Notes: generated by a model not told the origin, from the sequence alone. A stretch of 64,000 nucleotides of DNA from Schaalia odontolytica (GCF_009730335.1 NZ_CP046315.1:1364001-1428000), one strand, 5' to 3'; positions 28,481 through 37,599 are shown, numbered from the stretch's first letter. Numbers and translations are program-made.

Positions 28481-30565
28481 TCACGAACGAGCGGCATCGA
28501 TGGATTCCTTCGCGGCTGCGGCCACGTGCTCGGCGTCGATGCCGTACTCCTTGAAGAGAAGTTCGCCCGGCGCGGAGGCGCCGAAGTGCTCGATGGAGAC
28601 CGCGCGGCCGGCGTCGCCGATCCAGCGGTACCACGGCAGGGCGATACCGGCCTCGACGGAGACGCGAGCGCGCACCGACGGGGGCAGGACGGAGTCGCGG
28701 TACTCGCGGTCCTGGGCCTCGAACCAGTCGAGGCAGGGCACGGACACGACACGGGCAGCGATGCCGTCGGCGGCCAGGGCCTCGCGTGCGTCGAGGGCGA
28801 CGGAAACTTCGGAGCCGGAGGCCAGCAGGATCACATCGGGCGTACCTTCGGTGTCGGCCAGGACGTAGGCGCCGCGCGCCAGGTCCTCGGTGGTGGCCAG
28901 GCCGGTGCCTTCGCCACGTGCCGGGTTGGGCAGGTTCTGGCGCGACAGGATGATGGCGGCCGGGTGGGACTGCTCGAGGATGGCCTTCCAGGACGCGGCC
29001 GTCTCGGCGGCGTCAGCGGGGCGCACGACAGCGAAGTTCGGAATTGCGCGGTAGGAGGCTAGGTGCTCGATCGGCTGGTGGGTCGGGCCGTCCTCGCCCA
29101 CGCCGATGGAGTCGTGGGTCCACACGTAGGTGACGGGCAGATCCATGAGGGCGGCAAGGCGCACGGCGCCGCGCATGAAGTCGGAGAACACGAAGAATGT
29201 GCCGCCGTAAGCGCGGGTGAAGCCGTCGGCGGCGATGCCGTTAAGGGCGGCACCCATCGCGAACTCACGCACGCCGAAGTGGAGGTTGCGGCCGAACTCG
29301 TCGCCGCTGAATGACGAGGAGGAACGGTGCGCGGGCAGGAACGAGGGCTCACCCTTCAGGAAAGTGTTGTTCGAGCCGGCGAGGTCGGCGGAGCCACCCC
29401 ACAGCTCGGGCAGGACGGGGGCGATCGCGTTGAGGACCTGGCCGGAGGCGGCGCGGGTCGCGATAGCCTTGCCCTCTTCGAAGGTGGGCAGCGCGGCTTC
29501 CCAGCCCTCGGGGAGGCGGCCTGCCAGGAGACGCTCGAGCAGGGCAGCCTGCTCGGGGTGAGCGGCCTTCCAGGCCTCGAAGCGTGCGTCCCAGTCCTTA
29601 CGGTACTCGGCGGCACGGGCGGCGGCGCGGGCGCGGACCTCGTCCACGATCGCGGCGTCAGCGTCGAACATCTTCTCGGGGTCGGCGCCCAGGGCTTCCT
29701 TCAGTCCCTTGAGGGCCTCGGAGCCGAGCTTGGAGCCGTGGATGCCACCGGTGTTCTGCTTGCCGGGGGTCGGCCAGCCGATGATGGTGCGCAGCGCGAT
29801 GAGCGAGGGCTTCTTCGTCTCGGCCTGAGCGGCGTCGAGGGCGTCGTTCAGGGCAGCGGTGTTCTCCTCGTAGGAGCCGTCCTCGCTGAGCCAGTCGACG
29901 CGCTGGACGTGCCAGCCGTAGGCCTCGTAGCGGGCCAGGACGTCTTCGTTGAAGGCGATCGAGGTGTCGTCTTCGATGGAGATGTGGTTGTCGTCCCAGA
30001 TGACGGTGATGTTGCCCAGCTCCTGGGTGCCCGCGAGGGACGAAGCCTCGGCGGAGACGCCTTCCTCGAAGCAGCCGTCGCCGGCGATGACGTAGACGTT
30101 GTGATCGAAGACGGACTCGCCGAGCGGGGTCTCGGGATCGAGCAGGCCGTGGACGCGGCGGGCGTTCATGGCGAAGCCGACGGCGGAGGCGATGCCGGTA
30201 CCCAGCGGGCCGGTGGTGATCTCAACGCCCTTGGTGTGGCCGTACTCGGGGTGGCCCGGGGTCAGGGAGCCGGCGGTGCGCAGCGTCTTGATGTCGTCGA
30301 GTTCGAGACCGAAGCCGGACAGGTAGAGCTGGACGTACTGGGTCAGCGACGAGTGGCCGGCCGAGAGGATGAAGCGGTCGCGACCGATCCAGCGCGGGTC
30401 GGCCGGGTCGACGTTCATGACCTTGTTGTAGAGGAGGTAGGCGGCGGGGGCGAGCGAGATGGCGGTGCCGGGGTGGCCCGATCCGGCCTGCTCGACGGCG
30501 TCGGCGGCGAGGAGCTTGGCGGTCTTGACCGCTTCGTCATCGATGTGATCCCAGTGTAGTGACAC
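28481..30565 (-). CDS. tkt: Transketolase
   Basis: A 694-residue ThDP-dependent transketolase of the non-oxidative pentose phosphate pathway. GSGHPGTAIS near the N terminus, the ThDP/Mg motif GDGCFEEGVSAEA...WDDNHIS (key: GDG and N), the pyrimidine-domain TYVWTHDSIGVGEDGPTHQP and SRQNLP are intact. GTG 30565 has GGAGA upstream; the listed longer frame to 30673 runs through the promoter. Divergent from xerD; the -10 at 30623-30628 (TAGACT, minus) gives a leader of about 50 nt. Confidence 0.97.
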   Translation of the reverse strand: MSLHWDHIDDEAVKTAKLLAADAVEQAGSGHPGTAISLAPAAYLLYNKVMNVDPADPRWIGRDRFILSAGHSSLTQYVQLYLSGFGLELDDIKTLRTAGSLTPGHPEYGHTKGVEITTGPLGTGIASAVGFAMNARRVHGLLDPETPLGESVFDHNVYVIAGDGCFEEGVSAEASSLAGTQELGNITVIWDDNHISIEDDTSIAFNEDVLARYEAYGWHVQRVDWLSEDGSYEENTAALNDALDAAQAETKKPSLIALRTIIGWPTPGKQNTGGIHGSKLGSEALKGLKEALGADPEKMFDADAAIVDEVRARAAARAAEYRKDWDARFEAWKAAHPEQAALLERLLAGRLPEGWEAALPTFEEGKAIATRAASGQVLNAIAPVLPELWGGSADLAGSNNTFLKGEPSFLPAHRSSSSFSGDEFGRNLHFGVREFAMGAALNGIAADGFTRAYGGTFFVFSDFMRGAVRLAALMDLPVTYVWTHDSIGVGEDGPTHQPIEHLASYRAIPNFAVVRPADAAETAASWKAILEQSHPAAIILSRQNLPNPARGEGTGLATTEDLARGAYVLADTEGTPDVILLASGSEVSVALDAREALAADGIAARVVSVPCLDWFEAQDREYRDSVLPPSVRARVSVEAGIALPWYRWIGDAGRAVSIEHFGASAPGELLFKEYGIDAEHVAAAAKESIDAARS

Positions 30566-30622
30566 GTTGGTCTCCAGTTGTTGGGCCCCTGCATTGGGGC
30601 GGAAATGGTTTACCGCGTCACA

Positions 30623-30628
30623 GTCTAG
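30623..30628 (-). promoter_or_regulatory. -10 (TAGACT) of tkt
   Basis: TAGACT on the minus strand, predicted start near 30616. A 7-bp inverted repeat ATGTGCG / CGCACAT (30634-30640 and 30658-30664) lies between it and the divergent xerD promoter. Confidence 0.5.
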
Positions 30629-30680
30629 CGAAAATGTGCGCATGCCGATAGCGCTCACGCACATATGTTGCACAGTCGCT

Positions 30681-30686
30681 TACCCT
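30681..30686 (+). promoter_or_regulatory. Leaderless -10 (TACCCT) of xerD
   Basis: TACCCT, 6 nt, ATG 30693; no Shine-Dalgarno. Confidence 0.6.
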
Positions 30687-30692
30687 GTCACC

Positions 30693-31640
30693 ATGACATC
30701 CCTCGAAGCTCTCGTTCGCGACTGGGTGGACTATCTGCGCGTCGAGAAGGGGGCGTCTGCGCATACAGTTTCAAACTATCGCCGTGACGTCGCCCGCTAC
30801 GCGTTTGACATGAAGAGTCGAGGCAAAGTTAACGTCGAAGACATCAGTCCCAGGGACATCGAGGACTACACGATGCGTCTGGCATCTGGGCAGGTCACAG
30901 GAACTCCGGCGGCAGCATCGTCGGTGGCGCGCGCGTCGGCGGCGATCCGGGGACTCCATAAGTACGCGCTGACCGAGGGGGCGGTCGGAACTGATGCAGC
31001 TGCGCAGCTACATGCCCCACGTCAGGGGCGACACCTCCCGAAGGCCCTGTCCGTCGACGAGGTGGGACGACTGCTGGACGCCGCCCACGCCGACGATTCT
31101 CCGATTGGCCTGCGCGATGCCGCCCTCCTCGAGCTCCTGTATGCGACGGGTGCCCGCGTCTCAGAGGCTGTGTCCCTCAGCGCTGACGACCTCGACCTGG
31201 ATGGCGACGTTCCTGTCGTGCGCTTGTTCGGAAAAGGGCGCAAAGAGCGGGTTGTTCCCGTGGGGTCGTTCGCCGTGGACGCCCTCTACGCGTATCGGGT
31301 GCGCGCCCGCCCAGCGCTCGCCGCACGAGGCCGGGGATCCACCGCGTTTTTCCTGAACTCCCGGGGAGGCGCGCTGTCCCGGCAGAGCGCGTGGACCGCG
31401 ATCCGGCGCGCGGCTGAGGCCGCGCAGCTGGGGGAGCGGGTGTCTCCGCATACGCTGCGGCACTCTTTTGCGACGCATCTGCTTGAGGGTGGCGCATCCG
31501 TGCGCGAGGTGCAGGAGCTTCTCGGGCACGCGTCGGTGGCGACGACTCAGATCTACACGCAGGTGACGGCCACCGTGCTGCGCGAAGTCTTTACGCTCTC
31601 GCACCCTCGGGCGCGTGGCACCGACGCATCCGCGCGGTGA
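30693..31640 (+). CDS. xerD: Tyrosine recombinase XerD
   Basis: A 315-residue site-specific recombinase that with XerC resolves chromosome dimers at dif. N-terminal SAM-like domain (ASAHTVSNYRRDVARY), catalytic set Arg in TGARVSEA, Lys in GKGRKER, His-x-x-Arg in HTLRHSFATHLLEGG, His in LLGHASVATTQ and the nucleophile Tyr in IYTQV. ATG 30693 is chosen because it starts MTSLEALVRDWVDYL like other XerD proteins and has a leaderless -10. Its place beside parA-scpAB supports XerD rather than a mobile-element integrase. Confidence 0.95.
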   Translation: MTSLEALVRDWVDYLRVEKGASAHTVSNYRRDVARYAFDMKSRGKVNVEDISPRDIEDYTMRLASGQVTGTPAAASSVARASAAIRGLHKYALTEGAVGTDAAAQLHAPRQGRHLPKALSVDEVGRLLDAAHADDSPIGLRDAALLELLYATGARVSEAVSLSADDLDLDGDVPVVRLFGKGRKERVVPVGSFAVDALYAYRVRARPALAARGRGSTAFFLNSRGGALSRQSAWTAIRRAAEAAQLGERVSPHTLRHSFATHLLEGGASVREVQELLGHASVATTQIYTQVTATVLREVFTLSHPRARGTDASAR

Positions 31641-31645
31641 TGAAT

Positions 31646-31651
31646 TAGGAT
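31646..31651 (+). promoter_or_regulatory. Leaderless -10 (TAGGAT) of parA
   Basis: TAGGAT, 6 nt, GTG 31658, only a few bases after the xerD stop. Confidence 0.6.
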
Positions 31652-31657
31652 GGGGGC

Positions 31658-32521
31658 GTGACCACGAACTCGCACCCTACGCTGACGCCCGACCTGCACG
31701 ATGAGCCGGTCGATTTTCCCGTGCCCGCACCGCTGTCGGGGCATGGTCCCGCCCGTGTGATCGCTATGTGCAACCAGAAGGGTGGTGTCGGTAAGACGAC
31801 GACCACCATCAACCTGGGCGCCGCGCTGGCTGAGTATGGTCGCCGTGTGCTGATCGTGGACTTCGACCCCCAGGGTGCTGCTTCTGTTGGCCTGGGCATC
31901 AATGCTCTCGACATGGAACAGACGATCTATACGCTGCTCATGAACCCGAAGGCGGACGTCAAAGCGACGATCTGCCACACGTCGACGGAGAACCTCGACA
32001 TCATCCCCGCGAACATTGACCTGTCCGCGGCGGAGGTCCAGCTCGTCAACGAGGTTGCCCGCGAGAGCGCCCTGGCCCGCGTCCTGCGTCACGTCGAATC
32101 CGACTACGACGTGGTGCTGATCGACTGCCAGCCTTCCCTCGGCCTGCTAGCTGTCAATGCTCTCACGGCAGCTCACGGCGTCATCGTTCCGGTCGAGGCA
32201 GAGTTCTTCGCGCTGCGTGGCGTGGCCCTGCTGGTTGAGACAATCGAGACGGTGCGCGATCGCATCAACCCGCGCCTGAAGATTGACGGTATCGTCGCCA
32301 CGATGGTCGACTCGCGCACGCTGCACTCGCGTGAGGTCCTCCAGCGCCTGCAGGAGGCTTTCGGCGATCTCGTGTTCGATACCCGTATCGGACGCACGAT
32401 CAAGTTCCCGGATGCTTCTGTAGCCACCGAGCCGATCATCTCCTACGCTCCCAACCATGCGGGCGCTCACGCGTACCGTCGACTTGCGCGGGAAGTCATC
32501 GCCCGTGGCGACGCGGCCTGA
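31658..32521 (+). CDS. parA: ParA family ATPase (scpAB-linked)
   Basis: A 287-residue deviant-Walker ATPase: QKGGVGKTTTTINLG (signature Lys and P-loop), VDFDPQGAAS and IDCQPSLG. It is the ParA paralogue found next to scpA in many actinobacteria, not the ParAB of the origin region: no parB follows. Probably acts in chromosome organisation with the downstream SMC partners; the specific cargo is unknown. Its 3' end overlaps scpA by 17 bp. Confidence 0.92.
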   Translation: MTTNSHPTLTPDLHDEPVDFPVPAPLSGHGPARVIAMCNQKGGVGKTTTTINLGAALAEYGRRVLIVDFDPQGAASVGLGINALDMEQTIYTLLMNPKADVKATICHTSTENLDIIPANIDLSAAEVQLVNEVARESALARVLRHVESDYDVVLIDCQPSLGLLAVNALTAAHGVIVPVEAEFFALRGVALLVETIETVRDRINPRLKIDGIVATMVDSRTLHSREVLQRLQEAFGDLVFDTRIGRTIKFPDASVATEPIISYAPNHAGAHAYRRLAREVIARGDAA

Positions 32522-33383
32522 CAGTTTCGAGGTTCAAGGAGAGTTCGACCTCTTCGCGGTCTCGCTCCCGGTTTTTGAAGGTCCTTTCGATCTTCTCCTG
32601 TCGCTGATCGCGCGTAAGAAACTCGACATCACCGAGGTCGCGCTCGCGCAGGTGACCGACGAGTTCATCGCGTTTATGAAGGCGTCCCCGGATCTGTCGC
32701 GCACGACCGAATTCCTGGTTGTCGCGGCGACACTACTCGACATGAAGGCCGCGCATTTGCTGCCCAGTGTCGACGAGGAGGATAACGCGTCCGAGGCTGA
32801 TCTGGAGGCCCGCGATCTTTTGTTTTCGCGGCTCCTGCAGTATCGGGCTTTCAAGGAAGCGGCGAAACACATCGACGCGCGGATGGGGGAGTACGGCTCG
32901 TATGTCGCCAGGGACGTGCCTCTCGAGCCGCATTTTGCGAGCCTCTTGCCCGAGCTCCGGTGGCTGACAACCCCCGAAGACCTTGCTCGTTTGGCTGCCG
33001 ATGCCCTGTCATCGACGAATCCGACGGTTCAGGTCGCCCATCTGCACGATCCCGTTGTGCCCGTTCGCGTACAGGCTTTGCTCGTCTCATCGATGCTCGC
33101 CGAAGCAGGACGCATAACCTTCCATCAGCTCGTCGAGGATGCGCCCACGCGCGCCGTCGTCGTCTCTCGCTTCCTTGCGCTCTTGGAGCTCTACAGGCGC
33201 GGAGCCGTCGAGTTTGAGCAAGACGGGGCGCTTGGCACGCTGACGATTCAGTGGACTGACAGCGAGGGAAGTATCGACATCGACGTAGACGACTATACGG
33301 GTGCCGGTGCCGCGCACTCAGCCACGGCCTCGTCCCCGCACGTGGCCGCGATTGAGACGGAAGGAGAAGACGCCGATGAGTGA
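32505..33383 (+). CDS. scpA: Segregation and condensation protein A (kleisin)
   Basis: A 292-residue ScpA, the kleisin bridging SMC heads. FEGPFDLLLSLIARKKLDI and MKAAHLLP are the N-terminal SMC-binding signatures; a winged-helix end (TRAVVVSRFLALLELYRRGAVEFEQ) closes the conserved part. GTG 32505 is chosen over 32457 because it is preceded by GGGAAG and limits the overlap with parA. A low-complexity acidic tail follows residue 260. The stop overlaps scpB by 8 bp. Confidence 0.95.
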   Translation: MATRPDSFEVQGEFDLFAVSLPVFEGPFDLLLSLIARKKLDITEVALAQVTDEFIAFMKASPDLSRTTEFLVVAATLLDMKAAHLLPSVDEEDNASEADLEARDLLFSRLLQYRAFKEAAKHIDARMGEYGSYVARDVPLEPHFASLLPELRWLTTPEDLARLAADALSSTNPTVQVAHLHDPVVPVRVQALLVSSMLAEAGRITFHQLVEDAPTRAVVVSRFLALLELYRRGAVEFEQDGALGTLTIQWTDSEGSIDIDVDDYTGAGAAHSATASSPHVAAIETEGEDADE

Positions 33384-33936
33384 GAACACGCTGCGCGGTG
33401 CGATCGAGGCGATTCTGATGGTCGCCTCGGAGCCGGTTGCCGCGTCCGATCTCGCCGAGGTTCTCGGCGCAAGCACTGCGGACATCGAACAGCACATGCG
33501 CGCTCTCGCCGCCGAGTACCTCGGCGAAGGACAGGAACGCCCGCGTGGTTTCGAGCTGCGCGAAGTGGCGGGCGGCTGGCGCATCTATTCCGCACGGGCA
33601 TACGCCGACGTGGTCGGGCGCTTTGTCGTCGGCTCCTCGCACGCGCGCCTGTCTCAGGCTGCTCTTGAAACGCTGGCGGTCATTGCCTACCGTCAGCCCA
33701 TATCGAGGGCGCGAATCTGCCGTATTCGTGGGGTGAACGTGGACGGCGTCGTGCGCACGCTGCTCGCCCGAGGCCTCGTGGAAGAGACGGGACTGACACC
33801 GTCTGGCGCGCGCCTGTACGGGACGACCGGTGAATTTCTTGAGAAAATGGGATTAACGAGCCTGTCGGAGCTGGTACCGTTGGCACCCTACCTGCCAGAC
33901 GCCGACGCGCTGGAGGAATTGGAGGAAGAACTATGA
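33376..33936 (+). CDS. scpB: Segregation and condensation protein B
   Basis: A 186-residue ScpB with two winged-helix domains; LRGAIEAILMVASEPV starts the first, and ALETLAVIAYRQPISRARICRIRGVN marks the second. It dimerises and binds ScpA in the SMC complex. ATG 33376 has AAGGAGA upstream. ATGA overlap with rluB. Confidence 0.95.
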   Translation: MSENTLRGAIEAILMVASEPVAASDLAEVLGASTADIEQHMRALAAEYLGEGQERPRGFELREVAGGWRIYSARAYADVVGRFVVGSSHARLSQAALETLAVIAYRQPISRARICRIRGVNVDGVVRTLLARGLVEETGLTPSGARLYGTTGEFLEKMGLTSLSELVPLAPYLPDADALEELEEEL

Positions 33937-34682
33937 GGGCTAATCCCTACACAGAGGGTGGAGTGCGCCTGCAGAAGGTGCTCGCCCAGGCTGGCGTCGC
34001 ATCCAGGCGCGCGTCCGAACAGATGATCGCCGACGGCCGCGTGAGCGTCGATGGAACCGTGGTACGTAACCAGGGCGTGCGCGTGGATCCAACCAAGCAG
34101 GTCATTCACGTGGATGGCGAGCGTCTGATCCTGGATGAGACGAAGCACATCGTCCTGGCCGTGAACAAGCCGATTGGGACGGTGTCCACGATGAGCGACC
34201 CGGAGGGACGCCCGACGATCGCCGACCTGATCGCCGACTACCCCGAGCGTCTCTACCATGTCGGGCGCCTCGATATCGACACGTCCGGCCTGCTGCTGCT
34301 GACGAATGACGGCGAGCTGGCGAACCGTCTGACCCATCCCAAATACGAGATCCGCAAGACCTACGTGGCACGCCTACACGGCGAGGTCAAGCCCGGCGTC
34401 AAGCGCACCCTCATGAACGGCATCGAGCTGGAGGATGGCCCGATCAAGGTTGACTCCTTCCGCATCGTTGACACCTACGGCGATATCACGACCGTCGAGA
34501 TCGTCGTGCACGAAGGCCGCAACCGCCTTGTGCGCCGCATGATGGAGGCTGTCGGCTACCCGGTGCGCGAGCTCGTCCGTACGGGCTTCGGTCCGATCTC
34601 TCTCGACCATCTCAAGCAGGGGACGACCCGCCGCGTGAAGGGCAACGCGCTGAGCGCACTGTACGGGGCCGTCGGACTGTGA
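33933..34682 (+). CDS. rluB: Ribosomal large-subunit pseudouridine synthase (RluB/RsuA family)
   Basis: A 249-residue enzyme with an N-terminal S4 RNA-binding domain (VRLQKVLAQAGVASRRASE) and a synthase domain whose catalytic Asp is in GRLDIDTSGLLLLTNDG. Family members isomerise a uridine in 23S helix 89 region (RluB) or 16S (RsuA); its position after scpB is the usual one for RluB in Gram-positives. Overlaps scpB (ATGA) and tyrA (GTGA). Confidence 0.93.
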   Translation: MRANPYTEGGVRLQKVLAQAGVASRRASEQMIADGRVSVDGTVVRNQGVRVDPTKQVIHVDGERLILDETKHIVLAVNKPIGTVSTMSDPEGRPTIADLIADYPERLYHVGRLDIDTSGLLLLTNDGELANRLTHPKYEIRKTYVARLHGEVKPGVKRTLMNGIELEDGPIKVDSFRIVDTYGDITTVEIVVHEGRNRLVRRMMEAVGYPVRELVRTGFGPISLDHLKQGTTRRVKGNALSALYGAVGL

Positions 34683-35878
34683 ACACCTCGGACGGCGTCG
34701 GCGCGCGCGTTGTGCAAACAGCGGGCCCGGTCCTCATCATCGGATCGGGTCTGCTGGGTGCGTCCCTGGGCCTCGCGCTGCGGGCCGGGGGAGTGCGCGT
34801 TTATCTCGAAGATGCCTCGCCAACCTCTTTGCACCTGGCCTCCGACGTGGGCGCTGGGCAGTCATTCGGCGACGTTCTCGCCGAGGCCGGGGTGCGCCCT
34901 CGCGAGTGTGGCTCGGATACGCCTTCCTATCAGGCGCCGTCCATCGTTGTCGTCGCGACGCCTCCGGACGTCGCGGACCGTGTGATCGTCGAATCGCTGC
35001 TGCGTTTCCCCGACGCGATCGTCACCGATGTTGCCTCCGTGAAGGACGCGGTTGTAGCCGATGTGCTGCGCGGCTTGGAGCGTGAGGGACGTCTCGAGGA
35101 AGCCTCGCGTTACGTCGGTTCGCATCCCATGGCAGGTCGTGAGCGCAGCGGTGCGGGTGCCGCAGATGCCGATCTGTTCTACGGACGTCCGTGGGTGATC
35201 GTTGCGCATGAGTCGACGTGGCCGCGCGCGGTGCTTGTGGCTCGCGCGCTGGCAACGGACGTCGGAGCCGTACCCCTTGAGATGAATGCGGGCACGCATG
35301 ACTACGCTGTCGCTCTCGTGTCGCATGTACCTCAGCTGGTGTCGTCGATGCTCGCTGCGCGCCTTGTTGACGCACCGGCTCAGGCGCTCGGGCTTGCGGG
35401 ACAGGGGCTTCGAGATACTGCCCGCATTGCGGCCTCCGATCCGCGCCTGTGGACAGCGATTTTGGCCGGCAACGCCGGTCCGGTCGCAGACATCCTGCGG
35501 GAGCTACGCACCGACCTCGATGACTTGCTGACGCATCTCGACGCGGCTGCCGAACTTGGCCCCCTGCGCGGCGGTTCTGTGGGCGCGATCAATCGGGTCA
35601 TGACCGCAGGTAATCAAGGCGTCGCGCGCATTCCCGGCAAGCACGGTGGTGCTCCTTCTCGGTATCGCGAGATCGAAGTGCTCATCCCCGACGAGCCGGG
35701 TGCTCTCGGTAGGCTCTTCAGCGAGCTCGGCGAGGCGGGTATTAACATCGAAGACTTGGTTCTGGAACACTCTGCGGGCGCACAGGCAGGCGTCGCCCGC
35801 GTCATGATTGACCCGGCGGTCGTTGACCGCGCTGTCGCCGACCTGCAACAGCGGGGATGGCGACTTATCACCCACTAA
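34679..35878 (+). CDS. tyrA: Prephenate dehydrogenase with C-terminal ACT domain
   Basis: A 399-residue enzyme of tyrosine synthesis: prephenate to 4-hydroxyphenylpyruvate. Rossmann loop LIIGSGLLGASLGLAL, catalytic-region SHPMAGRERSG (His in the conserved SHPMAG), and HVPQLVSSMLA are present. An ACT regulatory domain starts near residue 325 (EVLIPDEPGALGRLFSELGEAGINIED), so feedback control by tyrosine is likely. GTG start overlaps the rluB stop by 4 bp. Confidence 0.95.
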   Translation: MNTSDGVGARVVQTAGPVLIIGSGLLGASLGLALRAGGVRVYLEDASPTSLHLASDVGAGQSFGDVLAEAGVRPRECGSDTPSYQAPSIVVVATPPDVADRVIVESLLRFPDAIVTDVASVKDAVVADVLRGLEREGRLEEASRYVGSHPMAGRERSGAGAADADLFYGRPWVIVAHESTWPRAVLVARALATDVGAVPLEMNAGTHDYAVALVSHVPQLVSSMLAARLVDAPAQALGLAGQGLRDTARIAASDPRLWTAILAGNAGPVADILRELRTDLDDLLTHLDAAAELGPLRGGSVGAINRVMTAGNQGVARIPGKHGGAPSRYREIEVLIPDEPGALGRLFSELGEAGINIEDLVLEHSAGAQAGVARVMIDPAVVDRAVADLQQRGWRLITH

Positions 35879-35904
35879 ACGACCTCGGTGAGGAGAACGT
35901 TTTG

Positions 35905-36639
35905 ATGAACGATACGCAGCGTCGAGACGCGATTTCCCGCGTCGGCATCACGATTGCCATCGATGGGCCGGCCGGTTCGGGCAAGTCCACGGTCTCGAAG
36001 GCTCTGGCGACCCGTCTGGGCATTGGGTACTTGGACACGGGCGCCATGTACCGTGCGCTCACGTGGTATTGCCTGGATGAAGGCATCGATCTGGAGGATA
36101 CGGCTGCTGTAGCAGATGCTGCGGATCGTATGCCGCTGCGCCTCGTCTCGGATCCTTCGGATCCGCACGTGTGGATCGGTGATTCAGAGATCACCCTTGA
36201 GATTCGCGAGCCGCGTATCGCCCTCGCGATTAAGCACATCTCGACGAACCTTGACGTGCGCGCGTGGATGGCGACGGAGCAGCGTCGCCGAATGATGGAG
36301 GCCCGTGAACAAGGCTCCGGCATGATCGCCGAGGGGCGTGATATCACGACCGTTGTCTGCCCCGATGCGGATGTTCGTGTTCTGTTGCTCGCCGATCAAG
36401 AGGCCCGTCTGCGTCGTCGGACGCTCGAACTCTACGGGGATGCCGCCGAGGAACACATGGAGATCGTGCGGGCCCAGGTCGAGGGCCGTGACAAGGCCGA
36501 TTCGCAGGTCTCTGAGTTCATGGTGGCCGCCCCCGGTGTCGAGACCGTTGATTCCACGGGCCTCGACATCGAAGGCGTCTGCGAGGCGGTCCTCGCCTTT
36601 GTCGATCGTGATCTCGAGGTGCGCGACGCTTTGCGCTGA
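35905..36639 (+). CDS. cmk: Cytidylate kinase
   Basis: A 244-residue CMP/dCMP kinase. Walker A GPAGSGKST, YLDTGAMYRA (nucleotide-binding), and IAEGRDITTVVCPDA. ATG 35905 with GAGGAGA; the frame upstream to 35857 lies inside tyrA. In most actinobacteria der follows directly; here der is 2.7 kb away on the other strand. Confidence 0.96.
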   Translation: MNDTQRRDAISRVGITIAIDGPAGSGKSTVSKALATRLGIGYLDTGAMYRALTWYCLDEGIDLEDTAAVADAADRMPLRLVSDPSDPHVWIGDSEITLEIREPRIALAIKHISTNLDVRAWMATEQRRRMMEAREQGSGMIAEGRDITTVVCPDADVRVLLLADQEARLRRRTLELYGDAAEEHMEIVRAQVEGRDKADSQVSEFMVAAPGVETVDSTGLDIEGVCEAVLAFVDRDLEVRDALR

Positions 36640-36656
36640 GGCAGCGTATCAATTCA

Positions 36657-36694
36657 CGTGAGTGCCCCGTACCTTTCGGTACGGGGCACTCACG
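36657..36694. terminator. Bidirectional hairpin after cmk
   Basis: Near-perfect 17-bp stem CGTGAGTGCCCCGTACC and its complement with TTTC loop, between converging cmk and the 36704 gene. Confidence 0.8.
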
Positions 36695-36703
36695 GTGGAG
36701 GGC

Positions 36704-37264
36704 TCAGAATCCTGTTCCGTAGGGTCCCTGGACGCCCTGCTGATGACCGTAGGTACCTGTGCCGTATGCCGGGGAGCCCGGCTGTGCCGCGTCCGCTGCG
36801 GTCCCGTATCCGGTTCCCGCGGTGCCGTATCCGGTTCCCGCGGTGCCGTATCCGGTTCCAGGGGTTCCGTAGTTGCTTCCTGTCACGCCGTACTGGGGGC
36901 CATTGGGGCCGTTGAATGCTGTTGGCGGGGTTGAGTTGCGCTGAGTGGCCTTGAAGATCGCGTAACGTACCAGGATTCCGCCACCAACGATGAGGATAGC
37001 CAGGATCCAGGAGATGATTGTGATGGTGGGATTGTGGGAGTGCGAGCGGATGCGGATGCGCTTCGTCGGTGCCGTCACGGGCTGGCTCTGTGCCCGCGTT
37101 CCTGCAGTGACGGCGGCAGGGTCATATGCGGGAGCGCTTGAGGACACGCTCACCATCGGGCTCGCCGCTGCAGGGGACCCCTGCGTGACGAATGTGGGTG
37201 CAATCAGGCCTGCGACTGCCAGAGCAAGGGTCGCCGCGACTGAGAGGAGGTATCGACTGTTCAT
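36704..37264 (-). CDS. Secreted/membrane protein with heptad GTAGTGY repeats, unknown function
   Basis: A 186-residue protein that I do not recognise. N-terminal signal-like segment (LLSVAATLALAVAGLIAP), then a Ser/Ala/Pro-rich stretch, a basic KRIRIRSHSH patch, and one membrane helix (ISWILAILIVGGGILVRYAIF, about residues 90-110). The C-terminal third is Gly/Tyr/Thr/Gln-rich with tandem seven-residue GTAGTGY units. ATG 37264 is preferred to a TTG at 37288. The tail could be cytoplasmic or cell-wall facing. It stands alone, with hairpins on one side and tRNA-Pro on the other. Confidence 0.75.
   Translation of the reverse strand: MNSRYLLSVAATLALAVAGLIAPTFVTQGSPAAASPMVSVSSSAPAYDPAAVTAGTRAQSQPVTAPTKRIRIRSHSHNPTITIISWILAILIVGGGILVRYAIFKATQRNSTPPTAFNGPNGPQYGVTGSNYGTPGTGYGTAGTGYGTAGTGYGTAADAAQPGSPAYGTGTYGHQQGVQGPYGTGF
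36801..36905 (-). repeat. 21-bp tandem repeat (minisatellite) inside the 36704 gene
   Basis: Three near-identical 21-bp units (36801-36821, 36822-36842, 36843-36863; core CCGTATCCGGTTCC) followed by two decayed units to 36905. A multiple of three, so length change keeps the frame. Confidence 0.85.
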
Positions 37265-37423
37265 CAAAAGAAGCTCTCGTGGATGCAAGGTATGCGGACG
37301 AAGGACAGTGTAGTCACCTTATGTGCGTCTAATCATCTGTTCCGGCTTCTGACACGTGGCTCGGGATTGAGCTGCATACCAGTTCGATCTGACGGCAGTG
37401 TGGCGCGGCGCACTGCGGTCGGC

Positions 37424-37453
37424 TTGCCTGACTTCGTCTAGGTGCGCTATAGT
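37424..37453 (+). promoter_or_regulatory. Promoter of tRNA-Pro
   Basis: -35 TTGCCT (37424-37429) and -10 TATAGT (37448-37453) with 18-bp spacing; start near 37460. Confidence 0.65.
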
Positions 37454-37484
37454 TCTACAGGTCGCCACGGCGATGAACTGAATA

Positions 37485-37558
<74 letters not shown>

Positions 37559-37560
37559 CG

Positions 37561-37596
37561 AAAAAAACCGCGAGGACTTGCGCCTCGTGGTTTTTT
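37561..37596 (+). terminator. tRNA-Pro terminator
   Basis: CCGCGAGG / CCTCGTGG stem flanked by an A-run and six Ts (37591-37596): textbook intrinsic terminator. Confidence 0.9.
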
Positions 37597-37599
37597 GTA

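Noticed and set aside
30693-31640. xerD as an integrase of a mobile element
   Set aside because: It lies in the conserved xerD-parA-scpA-scpB order with no att repeats or cargo genes.
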